Shown piece by piece: positions 35,001-47,640 of a stretch of 64,000 bases of DNA (position 1 is the first letter of the stretch; every line of letters starts with the position of its first letter). The DNA lies in assembly GCA_021904315.1 (NCBI GenBank), contig CM038922.1:3881347-3945346 (forward strand), read 5' to 3'. The position numbers were made by a program, and so were the translations under genes. The DNA is from Sphagnum magellanicum. Taxonomy: Eukaryota; Streptophyta; Sphagnopsida; Sphagnales; Sphagnaceae. Under the pieces are notes generated by a model, which worked only from the letters and a program-made list of their open reading frames with translations, did not search any database and had not been told where the DNA came from.

Positions 35001-37970
35001 ACCGGGAAGCAACTTAGGAAGCTTAGCTTAGAATTATTGAATTGGTAAACAGATTCTAGACAACTTTTAACACTGATGAGGTCAGTGATCTTAAATGGTG
35101 TGTGTCAGAGAAAGTAATCCCATTATCCCAGAAAGCAATTGTCACTCAGGAGAGATGCTTCGCTTCACCCTTAGATTCTTAGGGTCAACTGCTCTTCCAA
35201 TGCATGCCATTTGGCATTGGCCCATACAACTTTCGGAATGTACTTTGTACTATTTTCTCTTTTCAATACCTATCGATAATGCACAATCATTAACGTCAAA
35301 TTTCAATGGTGAGGACTGTTGAGGCTTTCTATGCTTTAGGCATTTTGAGGTTTCTCAAACGACAAAGCAGTTACAACAATTTCACAGTCATAAACCTTGG
35401 GATTAACCTTGGCATCACGGCATAGTTAGGATTCAGGCTATTATGTGTAGGGTAAAAGCCCGAGGCAGTGGGCTTTACAAGAATACAGTGCGAGGCAGAG
35501 ACAAGATGGACCTGGTTCTGGGCAGCAGGCTTTACCAAGTGTAAAAGCCTTGGATTGTTGGTCTGGTTTTTATTTTATTTTTTCAAATGATACTTGGTGG
35601 GTATGGCGGGAAAAAATAATGTGACAGGGCATTCTGAGAAGGGAAATGCCCACTCATGTGGAAGGTAATTGAATTCACTTGCATGGAGGTCGTCAGTCCT
35701 AGTCATATACTATTTAGCTTGATGCCTGCGAATCTTTGCAACAGTTATCATTCATCAAAATTTGATTAAAGCTAAACATGTACATCATAGGATGAACTTG
35801 TGGGATCATTTGGAAGAAGTTGACTGATGCAGGTATTGTTGACCAAATAGTAGTCTTTTTGGCCTTTTCGAAGGTGGTGGTCACATTTTGCATGGAGTAG
35901 TGGGACTGCGGCAAGTTCCTAGGATCCCAGATGTTTAACTCAGCAGTTCATATCCAATTGCAATTAGAATGGTATTAGGAGAAGGGTAAGGCCCCCAGGT
36001 GGGGGGATTCATGATATACAAGCCCAAGTTGCTGGGAGGATTCAGTGTCCAAGTCTGGCCCCACGTTTTGGAACTGTCTCCCACTTGTGGACCAAACAAC
36101 CATAATGGTACAAACAAACATTATTGTAGACCTAAACCTGTGTACATCACAAGGAGCTAGGAGCTAGATGCACCTGAATGCCTATAAGACACCTCTTCCG
36201 AGTTACATCTTGAGGCCAGTGACTTTTTAGCAAAACTTTGTGGCGAATTTTCACCATTTTGCACCAAAAAAATATTTCTTTGAAAAATATTCATCACAAT
36301 TGTACATGAAAGGATGCTTAAGATTTTTATGTTTTCATATTTTGAATGACACCAAATTTGGCTAAATATTCTTGTGGATGTTCACCACTTGAGCAACATC
36401 GCAAAATTGAAAAAAAAGAAAAAAGAGCATTGCTTGAGGCCTATAGTAGGCATAAGCACATCCTGCCTTTTAAGGTGGCATTATTGATGTTCATAAAGTG
36501 CCCTACAAATACACTTGAAAATTTGTCTAAGTGCTTTACAAACTATATCTTGCACCACTGACTGGACTATGGATCAAACCTCAAACAATTGAGAGTTAAT
36601 AGCTAGAATTCTCAGCTTTTAGAGATTCTAAAGCTATTGCAGCCCTCCCAGAATGTGGCGTCCTGATTGTATCAAAACATTCTGTGGGCCATAACTCATT
36701 ATGACGGATGATTGAACGTTTTTCAGCGTTCGTTTGTCATTATCTTGGCAAAGCATTTGTGCTCTAAAACACCCCTGTTGTGTCATTTTGCAGATGTACT
36801 ACCTGCATTGGGCCCCTATAGCAAAGTACAATAACTTTTTTATTCTGGGTACAAATCTGTGTACCAAATATGAAGCTAAGAAGATGATTTTGCAAACTCA
36901 TGCTTTGCAGAATCGAGTTAATCTAGGTAAAACTTTAATTAGGAGCTCCATATAATGACTTATATTCATGTAAATGTGACAAGTTGTGAACCCATAAACC
37001 AAAATTTAAATTCCTTATGAATTTCAATTTAGAAAATCATTATGTAGATACCAATTCTGGAGCTTCACTTTTAAAACTTACACACAAATTACCATCACAA
37101 ATGTGTAAGAGTCCTATCCATCATTTGATAATCATAGAACATTATTCATGCTTGTGGGATGCAAGTTACATGCCTTGTCCACATATTTATCTAGAGTGTG
37201 ATTTGCTTAATTTTAAGTCAAGGTTGATTGATGGAATTAAAGGAAAAGATTCATGTTTTACTTGAGGTGGAACATAAATTATTTAAAATGATAATGATCA
37301 TGCATATCCAACACAATCAAGGTAACAAGGTAATAGCTCTCCAAGTCTAAGACTTTCTCTTTTTCTTATTGGGGTCTAAACAAGTTTGGTTATATCCACA
37401 CATGTTTAAGATTTAGGTTCTTTTACCACATCCTACAATTCACATTTCAAGTGTGTCCCAAAAAGTCAGGACAAGTGGGACCACTATGAAAGCTAGTATC
37501 ATGATAGAGTATGGCATTTGGAGGCTCATCCAAGATGGTCATATCATTTACTTGAGGGCATATTAATCACAGTGGACAATGACAAGGGGTCCATGAGAGT
37601 ATATTTCCATGCTACTACAACATACTTCATGAATTATGAACTTGCAGTCAAGTTTTATGGATTCTATGGACCCCCTTATCATTGGCGGTGGATGGAAGTT
37701 CCTCTTCTACCAACCTATAGAATCAAAAGTATGATCATTGTTACGGTGAACCACTGATTCTACATCATGGATGAAGTGAACACCTTTCAAGGACCATTGG
37801 AAGTTGAAAGTCATATGTAGGCGGTTGACCACCTCAAAGATGGTAGGGTATAAAACAAAACTTTGGAAGTGAGTGGAAATATGCTTTGACCAGTCAACTT
37901 GATCTTTTGCATCACTTCAAGTGGTTCCAACGTATGGAATCGATATGAGAGAAAGCCTCACCCCTCGCCT
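35000..37970. other. Gene-poor stretch with possible coding relics
   Basis: At 36117-35714 on the minus strand two ORFs in different frames abut (a Trp/Pro-rich part, then LPQSHYSMQNVTTTFEKAKK). They could be one frameshifted old exon. At 37518-37757, plus, an ORF with FYGFYGPPYHWRWMEVPLLP has no family I recognise. Neither is called a gene. Confidence 0.25.
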
Positions 37971-38354
37971 ACTTTTAATTTGGAATTAGAATCACAAGAA
38001 AGTAGTTGTTTTATCTTGTAAAAAGTAGAGAGACAATGGAAGTGATGCATTGGAAGAGAAACTGAAGTGTAGTGTATGTAGCATAGAGTAAAAAGTCTAA
38101 CAGCATATGCCATGAATGTTATGTGCCCTTAGAGCAGGGCATAACACCTTGTGAACCCAGGGCATGGGCGGAGGTCTGTAGGGGGGCATTGGCCAGCATA
38201 ATCATCAGGGCACGCCGGTACAGTAGAACCTCCCACCGATATGGCAGGAAATCATGAAAGAAAAACATCCTATCGTATGAGCCTGCCTTGCACAAGGGCG
38301 TCGGTGTTTTTTTTTTTGGGTACGAAGGTTTGCCACAATGCATAAAATACAAAT

Positions 38355-38600
38355 ATTAAGGGAATATTCTGTCACAATATTCCCGCTTTTTCTGAAAAAT
38401 CACCAAATTTCAGGGGAAAAAATTATGAATTTTTTTTGTCCACATTTGAATCTGATTTTAGTTTGGTAACATTTTTAAACTACTTTTTTTATTATGTAGA
38501 CAGGTTCTGAAAACTTACCATTTAATACTAAATCTCTGGGGGGATGCTAGCCAATGATGCAACATTTAAAAAAAATCACTGAAGGGCGCTTTACAAAACA
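38355..38600. repeat. Dispersed repeat, copy B
   Basis: Diverged partner of 18955-19200, with the same ordered words ending GGGATGCTAGCCAATGATG then AACATTT followed by an A run. Confidence 0.6.
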
Positions 38601-39439
38601 AAATGCCTGTCGAAAAGGTCATTACTTACCAAAGTGTTTTTTTTGGAATTTTCTTATATAGCTTAAAAGTGATCATCCATATGAAGATGTAGAAAAAATG
38701 GCGATCATTTTAATCAACCTTCTATATTTATGCCTACTCACTAGAATTCAAATATAGAAATCTGGCCACTTTTACCCCTTTTTCTTGACTTCTTGCCAGG
38801 GTTCTTTTTTGGCAAGTTTTCACCATTTGGCAATGGAGAAAAAAAAGGTATTGCGAGAGGCCTTTTTGGAAAATTTGCTAGATTTGGAGGCAAAAAGTTG
38901 TGTGAAGTTGCCATATTTGAACATTAGGGTAACCACAACCTCCTTCTCTAACTTGTAACCAAATTTGGTTAAGCCTGCTTGCATCCTCACCAACCACATA
39001 CCTCACAAAATTCAAATGAGCCACTAGGTGGAGGAGAAGACCTATTTGACAAAATGGGCTTATGGCCTAATGGTGGAGGAGAAGGACCATTGACATAAGG
39101 GCCTATAACACATATTTAATTGATTTAAAACTTTACCCAACTTGATGGATGGTATGAACTTTGCTTAGTGGTCATTAGATTTAACAAATGTAACCTTATA
39201 TTCAAATAAAAACAACAATCATTCATCAATATAACACCCATATAAACAAATTTTTACTTCAAAAGATTTTTTTGCTTGGTGCCCACCAAGTGAAAATCAT
39301 AGGTTATTCATTATCAAAGTTGGAAGTCAATGCTCTTATTCATGATAAGTAAAAATTATATTTACTAAATTACAATAAACTAAACACAACATGAACCATT
39401 TCATTAATGGCAAAGTTGTTATTCATACTATAACAAAAT

Positions 39440-40140
39440 CATTAATAATGCCAAGTGGCTCAATGGCACGGAAAAAAAATGCCTAATGGCCACCGAGGAT
39501 TAGGGTTAAAGTTTTTTTTTTAAATTTTATTAATAGCAAGTATCCAAGAATATACACAAACATTTTTTTTATATAAGCAAATTCCATAATGATTTTTAGA
39601 CTTTATGCAATGAAAGAAAAAAATGGACAACTAGTGGTCACCAAGGATGAAGGTTAAAGGAAAACAAAAAGGAACATCAACCACGACTATCTAAAGATAT
39701 ACACATATAATTTTTGGGATCAAAACATTGCTTTAAAAACATGTTACATCAAACACAAAAGAACCTAAAAATAAATACATTCATAATACATTTAAACTCA
39801 ATGCCATGAAAGGAAAAAATATGGACATGGTGGCCACTAAGGATTAGGTTAAGGTGCAACAACAAAGATCACTACTTATGACTGTCCAAAAATGTACATG
39901 AAATTTTCTATTATGAATAAATTGATTAAACAATACACCTCATCAAACAAAACATATAATACAATCATTAGTAAATTTGAGGCTCTATGCCAATAATGAA
40001 AAAAAAAACACCTAATGGCCACGAAAGATTACGGTTAAGATGCAACAGAAAAGATCATTGATCATTAGTGTCCAAGAACACACACAAATAATTTTGTACC
40101 ATGAATAAATTTATTAAACAACATTGAGATTAATTTAATG
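39440..40140. repeat. Tandem array, four units of about 150-190 bp
   Basis: Each unit carries an A-rich run followed by (CTAATGGCCAC or GTGGTCACC).AGGATTAGGGTTAA-like text, at about 39480, 39630, 39825 and 40010, then TCCAAGAATATACACA-type text and a T-rich end. Units have diverged by indels. No coding frame. Confidence 0.65.
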
Positions 40141-41214
40141 ATATAAAAGGCTCTTAGAAATCAAAAACACAATTTCTTCCATGTCTAAAACAACCTTCAC
40201 ACATTGCTAGATGCATTACAACATCAAGATTTATTTTAACCATATTAGCACAAGAAGTAAAAGTAGTAATTTGATTCTTGTTTGATATTTTTTTGGGGCT
40301 AAAAATGAAAAATAAATAAATGAAATGTCGAGCCATTGTTCTAGATCTACAACATTACATTACCATTTGCCATTTTATTAATCTTCATATAGATGTCATT
40401 CATCTAAATTTATGCCCTTCTTCACAAGAACCCACCATTGAACCTTCACCATTTTGAAAAATGCACTTTCTTCATCTTTCACAAAATCACCTTGTACTAT
40501 TCACATCCAAATAGGAACAAGGCCAAGTTCATGCGACCTAATGAAAACAAAATCCCCATCATTAAGCTCTTTAAACGAAATGTATGTAAGTGAAGGTCGC
40601 ATGTTTTTCGGTCCACAATAAGGGTGTTGGATTAGGTCCTTTGGATTAACATCAACAACAACAATCAACAACAAAGCCTTGGAATATTTGGATCTCCAAT
40701 TGCTTGAAGGCTAGAACCCCTCCAAAAGGGTGGCATTTTGATGAAATAACGGTCTTGACAAATGTAAAAAAATATCCTCCTAATATTCAACATACGATTT
40801 CATCTTCATTTCATAAATTGCATTTTGTGCAATGCCCACCTTCCAGAACTCCACGTATTTGGATAGTCCAATAGTAATGAACTTTTGTTTTTCAGTAGAA
40901 TTCAAAAGATCAATGCCCCAAATGGGGCGATAAAAAACAAGGTTAGGGATGCTCATAAGCAACTTTGGTGATCACTACAAGAAATCGTAGCTTTTCAAAA
41001 GGCCAACTTGATCGAAATGTCCACATTGACCAAAGGATATGTCCATTTTGACTAAAGGTTAAGGGCATGATAAACACATGTTACATTTGACCAATACATT
41101 TGATTAAAGTGACATTTTTGACCAAATGTCAAGTCGAAGATGTGGTCAAAATGAATAAATGTCTAACAAAATGGCCATGTGGCTTAATCAAATTGGCCAT
41201 ATTGAATGGATAAG

Positions 41215-41310
41215 GTTTAGTCAAATTGACCATCCTAATTTGACCCTTGATCAAATTAACTATTATGATTTGACACTTAGTCGAATGAACCATACTCATT
41301 TGATGACTTA
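41215..41310. repeat. Three 30-31-bp tandem units with TTGAC cores
   Basis: The units begin AGTCAAATTGACCATCC, GATCAAATTAACTATTATG and AGTCGAATGAACCATACTC. Each continues with an (A/C)TTTGA(C/T) word. The preceding 200 bases hold further TTTGACCAA/GTCAAA words. Confidence 0.7.
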
Positions 41311-41319
41311 ATCCATTTA

Positions 41320-41610
41320 TTAAGCTTAAACTACCTACCTAACCTAACATAATTAGTAAGTTAGGCTAAGCCTAAACTACCTATTTAGCCTAGCATAATT
41401 AATAGGCTAATAGGCTACTTGTTAGGTAATAACTTAGTTAATAGCCTAGTTAGGTAGCCTAGCTTAGACCTATATATCTTGTAGGTTACCTAGGACATAG
41501 TTTAGGATTATTAAATAGCTTATAACTAGGTAATGTAAACCTTTTAAGTAGGTATCCTAGGTGAACTAAGCTTATTAAGTAGATTTATTAACCATGTAAG
41601 TTGTGAGCCT
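41320..41610. repeat. Degenerate TAGG/CCTA tract 2
   Basis: Words such as CTACCTACCTAACC, AATAGGCTAATAGGCTA, GTTAGGTAGCCTAGC and AAGTAGGTATCCTAGG fill this stretch. Same composition as the tracts at 25225 and 46600. Confidence 0.75.
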
Positions 41611-42109
41611 AATTCAATAATATCCTTCCTTTGGGTTTCATAATTGGTTTTTTATCTAATAACTTACCTTTAAAATATGTAATAGTAGCATTTGGGAAGT
41701 TATAATTAAATTGAACTTCTTGAACCATTTCAAACTTACTAAGTAAATTGGGGTTCATTATTCACATATTAGATGTTGAATAGCCATATTAACATAGTGA
41801 AATGTAGATTAGTGTCCAAATGTTATTCATTAGAATCATCTTTAGTATTACATAAGTTGTAGGTATAGAGTTTTAGATTGTGATCACTTGCAAAAAAAAC
41901 ATCTGAAAAGCCAAACTTACTAATATAATTGAACACGAAAAATGATTTGATTCAAAAAGGGTTGGAAATATAATAAATGTTCCACAAGTGACCATAATAT
42001 TCAACTAGTAGACATGTAGGAAAATTCCATATGTTACTAAGAAATCCTATGAAAGATAAATTAATAAAAGTAATACACTTATTAGAGCCTAATAGATATT
42101 TATTTTAAT

Positions 42110-43960
42110 TGTAAAAAATCAATAAGTTGATGAATGGTGTGAACAAAGTACTCTACCCAATGTTCCATGGGTAATGGATTAATTGGCCCCTTGAGCCAAT
42201 GGTAATTTCCATCACCAAAACCCAGATCCGCAAGAAAATATGAATGTCATCATCCTCACGTTGACATTCATCGAACCTTCTAGCCTTATTCCAAAAGCAA
42301 GAATTAATTATAAGTAGATGGCAAGAGCATGAGGGTTAGGCAACACTCAAGGATCCCATATAGATTGAGCCATTTGAATGTGCACCACCTTTTTAATCGA
42401 TTCTTCTTAATGCGACCATTGAAAAACATTCACATTAAATGGTGCTTCTTCAAGCTCTTCATTTTGTACTAGCACGACTAAATGATTTGAAGCTTTTGCC
42501 ATGAATAAATCTTTGCTTGTGTCAACAAAAAACAAAAAAATAGTTGAAACAATAAACTTTGTACTTACATTCAAAGGAGGTTTGATGCTTTTATTTTGAA
42601 ATTTAGGGTAGGCATAGTATGTGGCGGGGCAGGTTCTGATAGCATAACTATATGAAAACCTCGATGCCCTAGTTCTAATGGATTCATGAAACCTTAATTT
42701 TCACAATGGATCTAGATAATACAAGGGAATTCGTATAGTGAAGGATTTATATCTAATTGACCATGTACTACTCAAGTAGTTAATACAATTTACTACGTAT
42801 TACACAAGTGAATAGTATATGGGTTTAAAATTGGCTTAGCCAGAGAATAACAAAAAGATGTTACTTTTCATTATCGGTAAATTATCATAAAGGTTAGTTT
42901 TTTTAAATGCTTAGGATGAAAAACTAGGATGTTGGACCAAACGGATGGAATTGACAATAGTCAAACTCAACACCCATCAAGATAATTAAGTTAAGGAAAA
43001 TGATGAATCCTTCAAAATTCATTGGTCATGAAGATTACTATCCTATTTTGAATGGAAGATGGAAACCATTCTAACGTCAAGCTCTCAGTGGCCAAGGGAA
43101 AACAAGTTCAAGGAAGGGTTTTGAGGGAAGTTCACTTTCTTGCTCCCAGATGGACTTGAACTTGGACTTGGTTGGCTCTTGCTTATGTGGAAGAAGAGAA
43201 GGACATATAGTTTGGAAAGAAGTTTTTTGCAAGAAGGAAGTGTTAGATTGAGGAGGAGGGGAAAATGTTAAGATAAAACAATTTTTCTCTTCCTTGGAAG
43301 TAGTCTTTGGACTTTTTATTCTAAATTCAAGATCTTATTATAAAAATGGATTTGCTTAAGAATTAAAGTAATGCTAGATTAGTATTTAATGCATTTTCAC
43401 ACAAAATTTCGACTTCATCAAACTTTCTATTAGAGAAATGTAATTGTTGGAAGTGAAGGGGGCATGTTGTCATTTTTTTTCTAAAATTGTCAAATTAGCT
43501 CTTAGGTTTTGAATCATATCTCTTGATAACAAAAATAAAAATATATGAAATTTTGTATCAGTGTTGCCTCTAAAATTAAATTTCCAACAACCCAATGCAT
43601 GCCAAATTTTAAGGTTTTATGAAGGTGTTATGGTAATTGGAGCAAAGGGGGGGTCAAATTGTGAAAAAAAGTGAACCTCCAATTAGAGCACAACACTTCG
43701 TTACATCTTGTCATGGTAAGTACATTGATTTTCTCAACATCTTTTGGTACTAATCAAATGAACACACAATGCCATAGGTTCTTCAATTGATTCATTACCA
43801 TCCATTGAAATACATTTTAATTTGTCAGAATACAACCACATAGTAATTCCACCCCAAAATGAATTTTGTGAATTACATGTCTTTAAGTCAAAAGGTGTGC
43901 AAAGATTTTTCACATAAGTAGCCTATTAGCCTTGGCTTATTATAAATATATAGCTTAGTG
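42110..43960 (-). repeat. Diverged duplication, copy 1 (with dead ORF)
   Basis: Collinear with 44485-46640. On the minus strand an ATG at 42502 opens a frame homologous to the ORF at 44476-44889, but it is broken by several stops and frameshifts. Other shared landmarks: CTAATGGATTCAT.AAACC, CAT.AGTCATGA.GATT..ATCCTA-type text, AAGTTCAAGGAAGG, and AATTTCCAACAACCCAATGCATG near 43580. Confidence 0.7.
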
Positions 43961-44475
43961 TTAGCCATGGATTATAGCTCAACAATTAGTTAAGCTTTAG
44001 TTCTGTAATTTTTTTTAGTACTAATGATTTGAATGCTTATAAGCTTCCAAGTAATGATTATTAATAGTTGAATCAGCTTTTGTGATATTTCTAGGCATAT
44101 AGTACTTCTTTATTTCAGTTGATGTAGCACTTAATCAGTTAGGCACCTAATAAATTTTTTAAAGTACATTATCCCTTTTATGTTGTAGAGAAGGGAAAGG
44201 GGATGTAGAATTAGATGTCATTTATTGATATATAGAGAATTCAAGCCCATAATTAACAATAGCATTTCGCCATGACAAGGTTAAGTTAGTCTGTAGAAGA
44301 ATCTTCAAGCACTAATGATGTACTTGTAAGATTTTTAGGATGTAGTCCTAATACATCTTTAATTAGTTCACTTCTATTAGACTTTTAAATAGAATCAAAT
44401 CAAATTTTAGTATTAACATTTCCACCTGAGTAGCCTCAGGTGAATTATAACTTTATAACTGATTTAAAAGATAGA

Positions 44476-44889
44476 TCACAATTGCAAAAAATCTAGAATG
44501 CGACGAATGGTGTGAGCGAAGTACTCGGCTTGGTGCTCCATGGGAAGGGGGTTGATTGGCCCTCGTAGCCAATGATAATGGCCATCACCAGGAACCCACG
44601 TTCGACAATGGAGATGGACATCATCATCTTCGCATTGACACTCTTCAAACCTTTTTAGCGCGACTCCACGAGCAGGAATGAATTTTAGATAGATTGCTAA
44701 AACATGTGGGTTAGGAGACAATCGACGATCCCATGCTAAACGATCGACTCGAGTGCGCACCATTCACCTGAGCGGTTCTTCGTCGTGCGACCGTTGAGAA
44801 ACAATCACGTCAAACGATGCTTTTTCAAACTCTTCCTGTTCTACTAGTGCAATTGGAGGACTCGAAGGTGTACCGACATCATCCGCCAT
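44476..44889 (-). pseudogene. Unidentified 137-residue ORF with one in-frame stop
   Basis: From ATG 44889 the frame runs 41 codons (MADDVGTPSS...), meets one TGA, then stays open for 95 codons to TGA at 44476. The second part is rich in His, Arg, Cys, Trp and acidic residues (ECQCEDDDVHLHC, then GDGHYHWLRGPINPLPMEH). It is richer in G+C and CpG than its flanks and much better kept than its homologue at 42502-42120. I recognise no family. It could be a gene of a non-autonomous repeat, a captured exon, or a recently inactivated small gene. An in-frame start also exists right after the TGA (44763), giving a 95-residue protein. Confidence 0.5.
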
Positions 44890-46640
44890 GACTAATTCTC
44901 ACCTGCATCAACAAAAACCAAGAAGGTAGTACAAATAATGTGGTACTTGCGTTCAGAAGGGGTTGAGGCCTTTTTATTTAACAAATTAAGGTAGGCGTAA
45001 GGTGTGGGAGTGATGGCGAAACCTCATGAAAACTTGATCATCCTAGATCTAATGGATTCATCAAACCCTAATTGCGACAGCGGATTTAGAAGTATGTTGG
45101 GTTTTTTTGTGGTGTAAATTTTACTTTTAATTTACTATGTACTACATAGTTATCTAGTGCATGGTAAAAAAAATAGGTAGGGGATATCAAAGAGTAAATG
45201 GTACATGGGAATGTTAGTTCAACCATTGAATTAGTCAAGTAAAAATTCAAAGACGTTACTTGTTACTACCAATAAACTATCCTAGTAGTTAGTTATTTGA
45301 AGTAATTAGGATGAAGAAGTAGGATGTGAAAGTCAACGGACGGAAAGGATAAGGATCAAGCTCAAGAGACCTCATCAAAATATCCAAGATAAAGGAAGGG
45401 ATGAATTTTCCAATCCCATTAGTCATGAGGATTGTCATCCTATTTGATTAGAGGATGGAATATTTCTTGTGTTTCATTGGGCCCAAGAATTCTTATCCTA
45501 AACTCAATTGGATGGTAATTTATTCTCAATTCTCATTGGTTCTAGAAGGATGAAGAGGCCATTGATTGAAACAAAGGATTTCAAAGCTTTCATTGGACAA
45601 GGGGAACAAGCTCAAGGAAGGTCATGGAGGCTTACCAAGGGAGAGGGTATTATGTGTATGTGGAAAAGAAAGAAAGAAGAGGAGGTGTGAGGAAAAATTT
45701 TTAGTTCTTATGTGTGGAGAATTGTTCATGGAAAAGGTGTGTGCAAGAATCAAACATGGAAGGAAGTTGTGTGTAACAAGTACTTGTAGCAAAACCTCTG
45801 GATTTTTGGTTCAATTAGTTGTTCCTCTCAAATCCACCGTTGGATTTGTGTCAAAATGAAATTAGTTTTAGTTTAGAAGGTGTAGAAGGTTCTCCCCAAT
45901 TTTTAGCATCATCGGGTTTGCTATTAGGGAGCTACACTGGTTGGAAGTAAAGGGTGTTGTAGTGGAGTTCATGGAAGGATTTCCATGACAAGGCCCCTGG
46001 ATTTTTATTTCAATTAATTGTTCCTCCCAAATCCATAGTTGGATTTATGTCAAATTTAAATCAGTCTTAGTTTGAGAGGTGTAGAAGGTTCTCCTCAAAA
46101 TTCAGCATCATTAGAGTTGTTGTAAGGGAGCTACACTTGTTGGAAATAGAGGGGGTTGAATTGTCTGTTTTTTCTTTTAATCTAAGCAAAGTGGGTTCGA
46201 GTTCAAAGCTTAACTCTTGATCTAAAAATAAAAAATAAAAACTTATGAGATTTTGTAACATGATTCCTTTTATATTAGCTTTCCAAAAATTCAATGCATG
46301 TTAGATTAAGGGGTTATATGTAGAGGTTATGACAAATGGAAAGGAAGGGTTCCAACCATCAAGCATGACATTGGATTGAACATCAACATACGACTCCTTC
46401 ATATCCCATCATGATGAGTTACGGTTATCTCAAAATGTCTTTGTATCTTCAAATTGGACACAACGCATTAGATCCTTAGTGAATTTCATTATTTACCTTG
46501 AACCGCCTTACTTGTTAGAACTATAACTACATAGTAGTTCCACTTCCAACCAGTTTTTTTTGTGAGTGCATATCTTAATGGTGAAGGTGTGCAAGAATTC
46601 TTCACACTTAGGCCTAGATAAATAACATAAGTCACCTAGG
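44485..46640 (-). repeat. Diverged duplication, copy 2
   Basis: Partner of 42110-43960, offset about 2.4 kb in the same orientation. Contains the better-preserved ORF at its low-coordinate end. Inside it, a further 150-base piece is duplicated (TGGATTTTT.TTTCAATTA.TTGTTCCTC at about 45800 and 46000, with GGGAGCTACACT.GTTGGAA at 45930 and 46128). Confidence 0.7.
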
Positions 46641-47345
46641 TTTGGTAGGTAGGTAGCCTATCCTACTAATTAAGTAAGTAGCCTAGGCCATGTAAACCTA
46701 TTAAGTAGGTAGCTTACCCTAAGCTATCAAACTTTACCTAATAATTACATACATAGTGTAACCTAGGCCTACAAGGTAGGTAGTTTAACTTACGTCATTT
46801 AGGCCTACTAGGTATTAATTTAGCTTAAGCCACTTGGGCCTACAAAGTAAGTAGTTTAACTTAGGCCACCTAGGCCTATTATGTAGGTACATAACCTAAC
46901 CTAAGCCTACTAAATAGGTACATAACCTAACCTAAGCTACCTAAGCCACCTAGGCTTATTAAGTATGTATGTAGCTAACCTAAGCTAGGCCATCTAGGCT
47001 GCCTAAGCCACCTAGGCCTACTAAGTATGTATGTAGCTAACCTAGGCTAGGCCACCTAGGCTACTAAGTAGGTAACCTAACCTAGTATTAAGTAGGTAGT
47101 TTAAGTTTATACTTACTTAATAAGCTAGGCTACCTACTTAATATGCTTAAGCTAGATTTATTAATAGGCTTGTAAGTACTTATGTAATGTACTAAATAAC
47201 ATAGGTGTAGGTAGCTTATTAGGTAGGTATAAACATAAGGCTTAGTAAACTGTAACTTACATGTTACCTAAGTACATGCATTTATTAATAGGCACCTCCT
47301 ACCTACCTATATTAACCTACCTATAACCTATTTATTTATGTAAGT
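46600..47345. repeat. Degenerate TAGG/CCTA tract 3
   Basis: The longest of these tracts. Words: CACCTAGGCCTA, AAGTAGGTAG, CCTAACCTAAGC, GTATGTATGTAGCTAACCTA. A clear 63-bp tandem step is visible (GCCACCTAGGC at 46944 and 47007). Many CCTAGG and GCCTAGGC palindromes make it self-complementary. A further piece lies at 47540-47640. Confidence 0.8.
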
Positions 47346-47463
47346 AATGTAAAATAATTCAAATTCATTTATTGTAATATGTTGAAAAAATTCATAAAAG
47401 TTGATGATAATATGTTGTTCCAAAATTGTGTTGATTACAATATGTTGTCCAAAAAAATCACCT

Positions 47464-47640
47464 TATGGGGTGGTGGTGCAATGGTTAAGAACTTGACCTC
47501 TCAATGTGGATGTGAGGAGTTCAAGTCCCCACACTTGCAACCTAGGCTACTTTGGTTACTTAGGTGACCTAATAAGTAGTTTAGGTTGCAAAGCCTACTA
47601 GATCACCTAGCCTAGGCTACTTGGCCTAGCTTGGTGTTAA
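47464..47640 (+). repeat. Putative tRNA-derived SINE, copy 1
   Basis: A box-A-like TGGTGCAATGG is at 47474-47484 and a box-B-like AGTTCAAGTCC at 47518-47528, spaced as in a pol III tRNA promoter. The flanks GGGG and CCCC could pair. It is followed by CCTA/TAGG sequence. No acceptor stem or target duplication was shown. Confidence 0.4.

Noticed and set aside
35714..36117. Trp/Pro-rich minus-strand ORF pair
   Set aside because: Could be an old frameshifted exon, but no family is recognised and no splice context supports a gene.
37518..37757. 79-codon ORF with an aromatic-rich segment
   Set aside because: No recognised family, no duplicate in the window and no promoter context.
46600..47345. 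CCTAA/TTAGG words as an interstitial telomere
   Set aside because: The words are irregular, mixed with GTAG and CTAC, and are not the plant TTTAGGG repeat.
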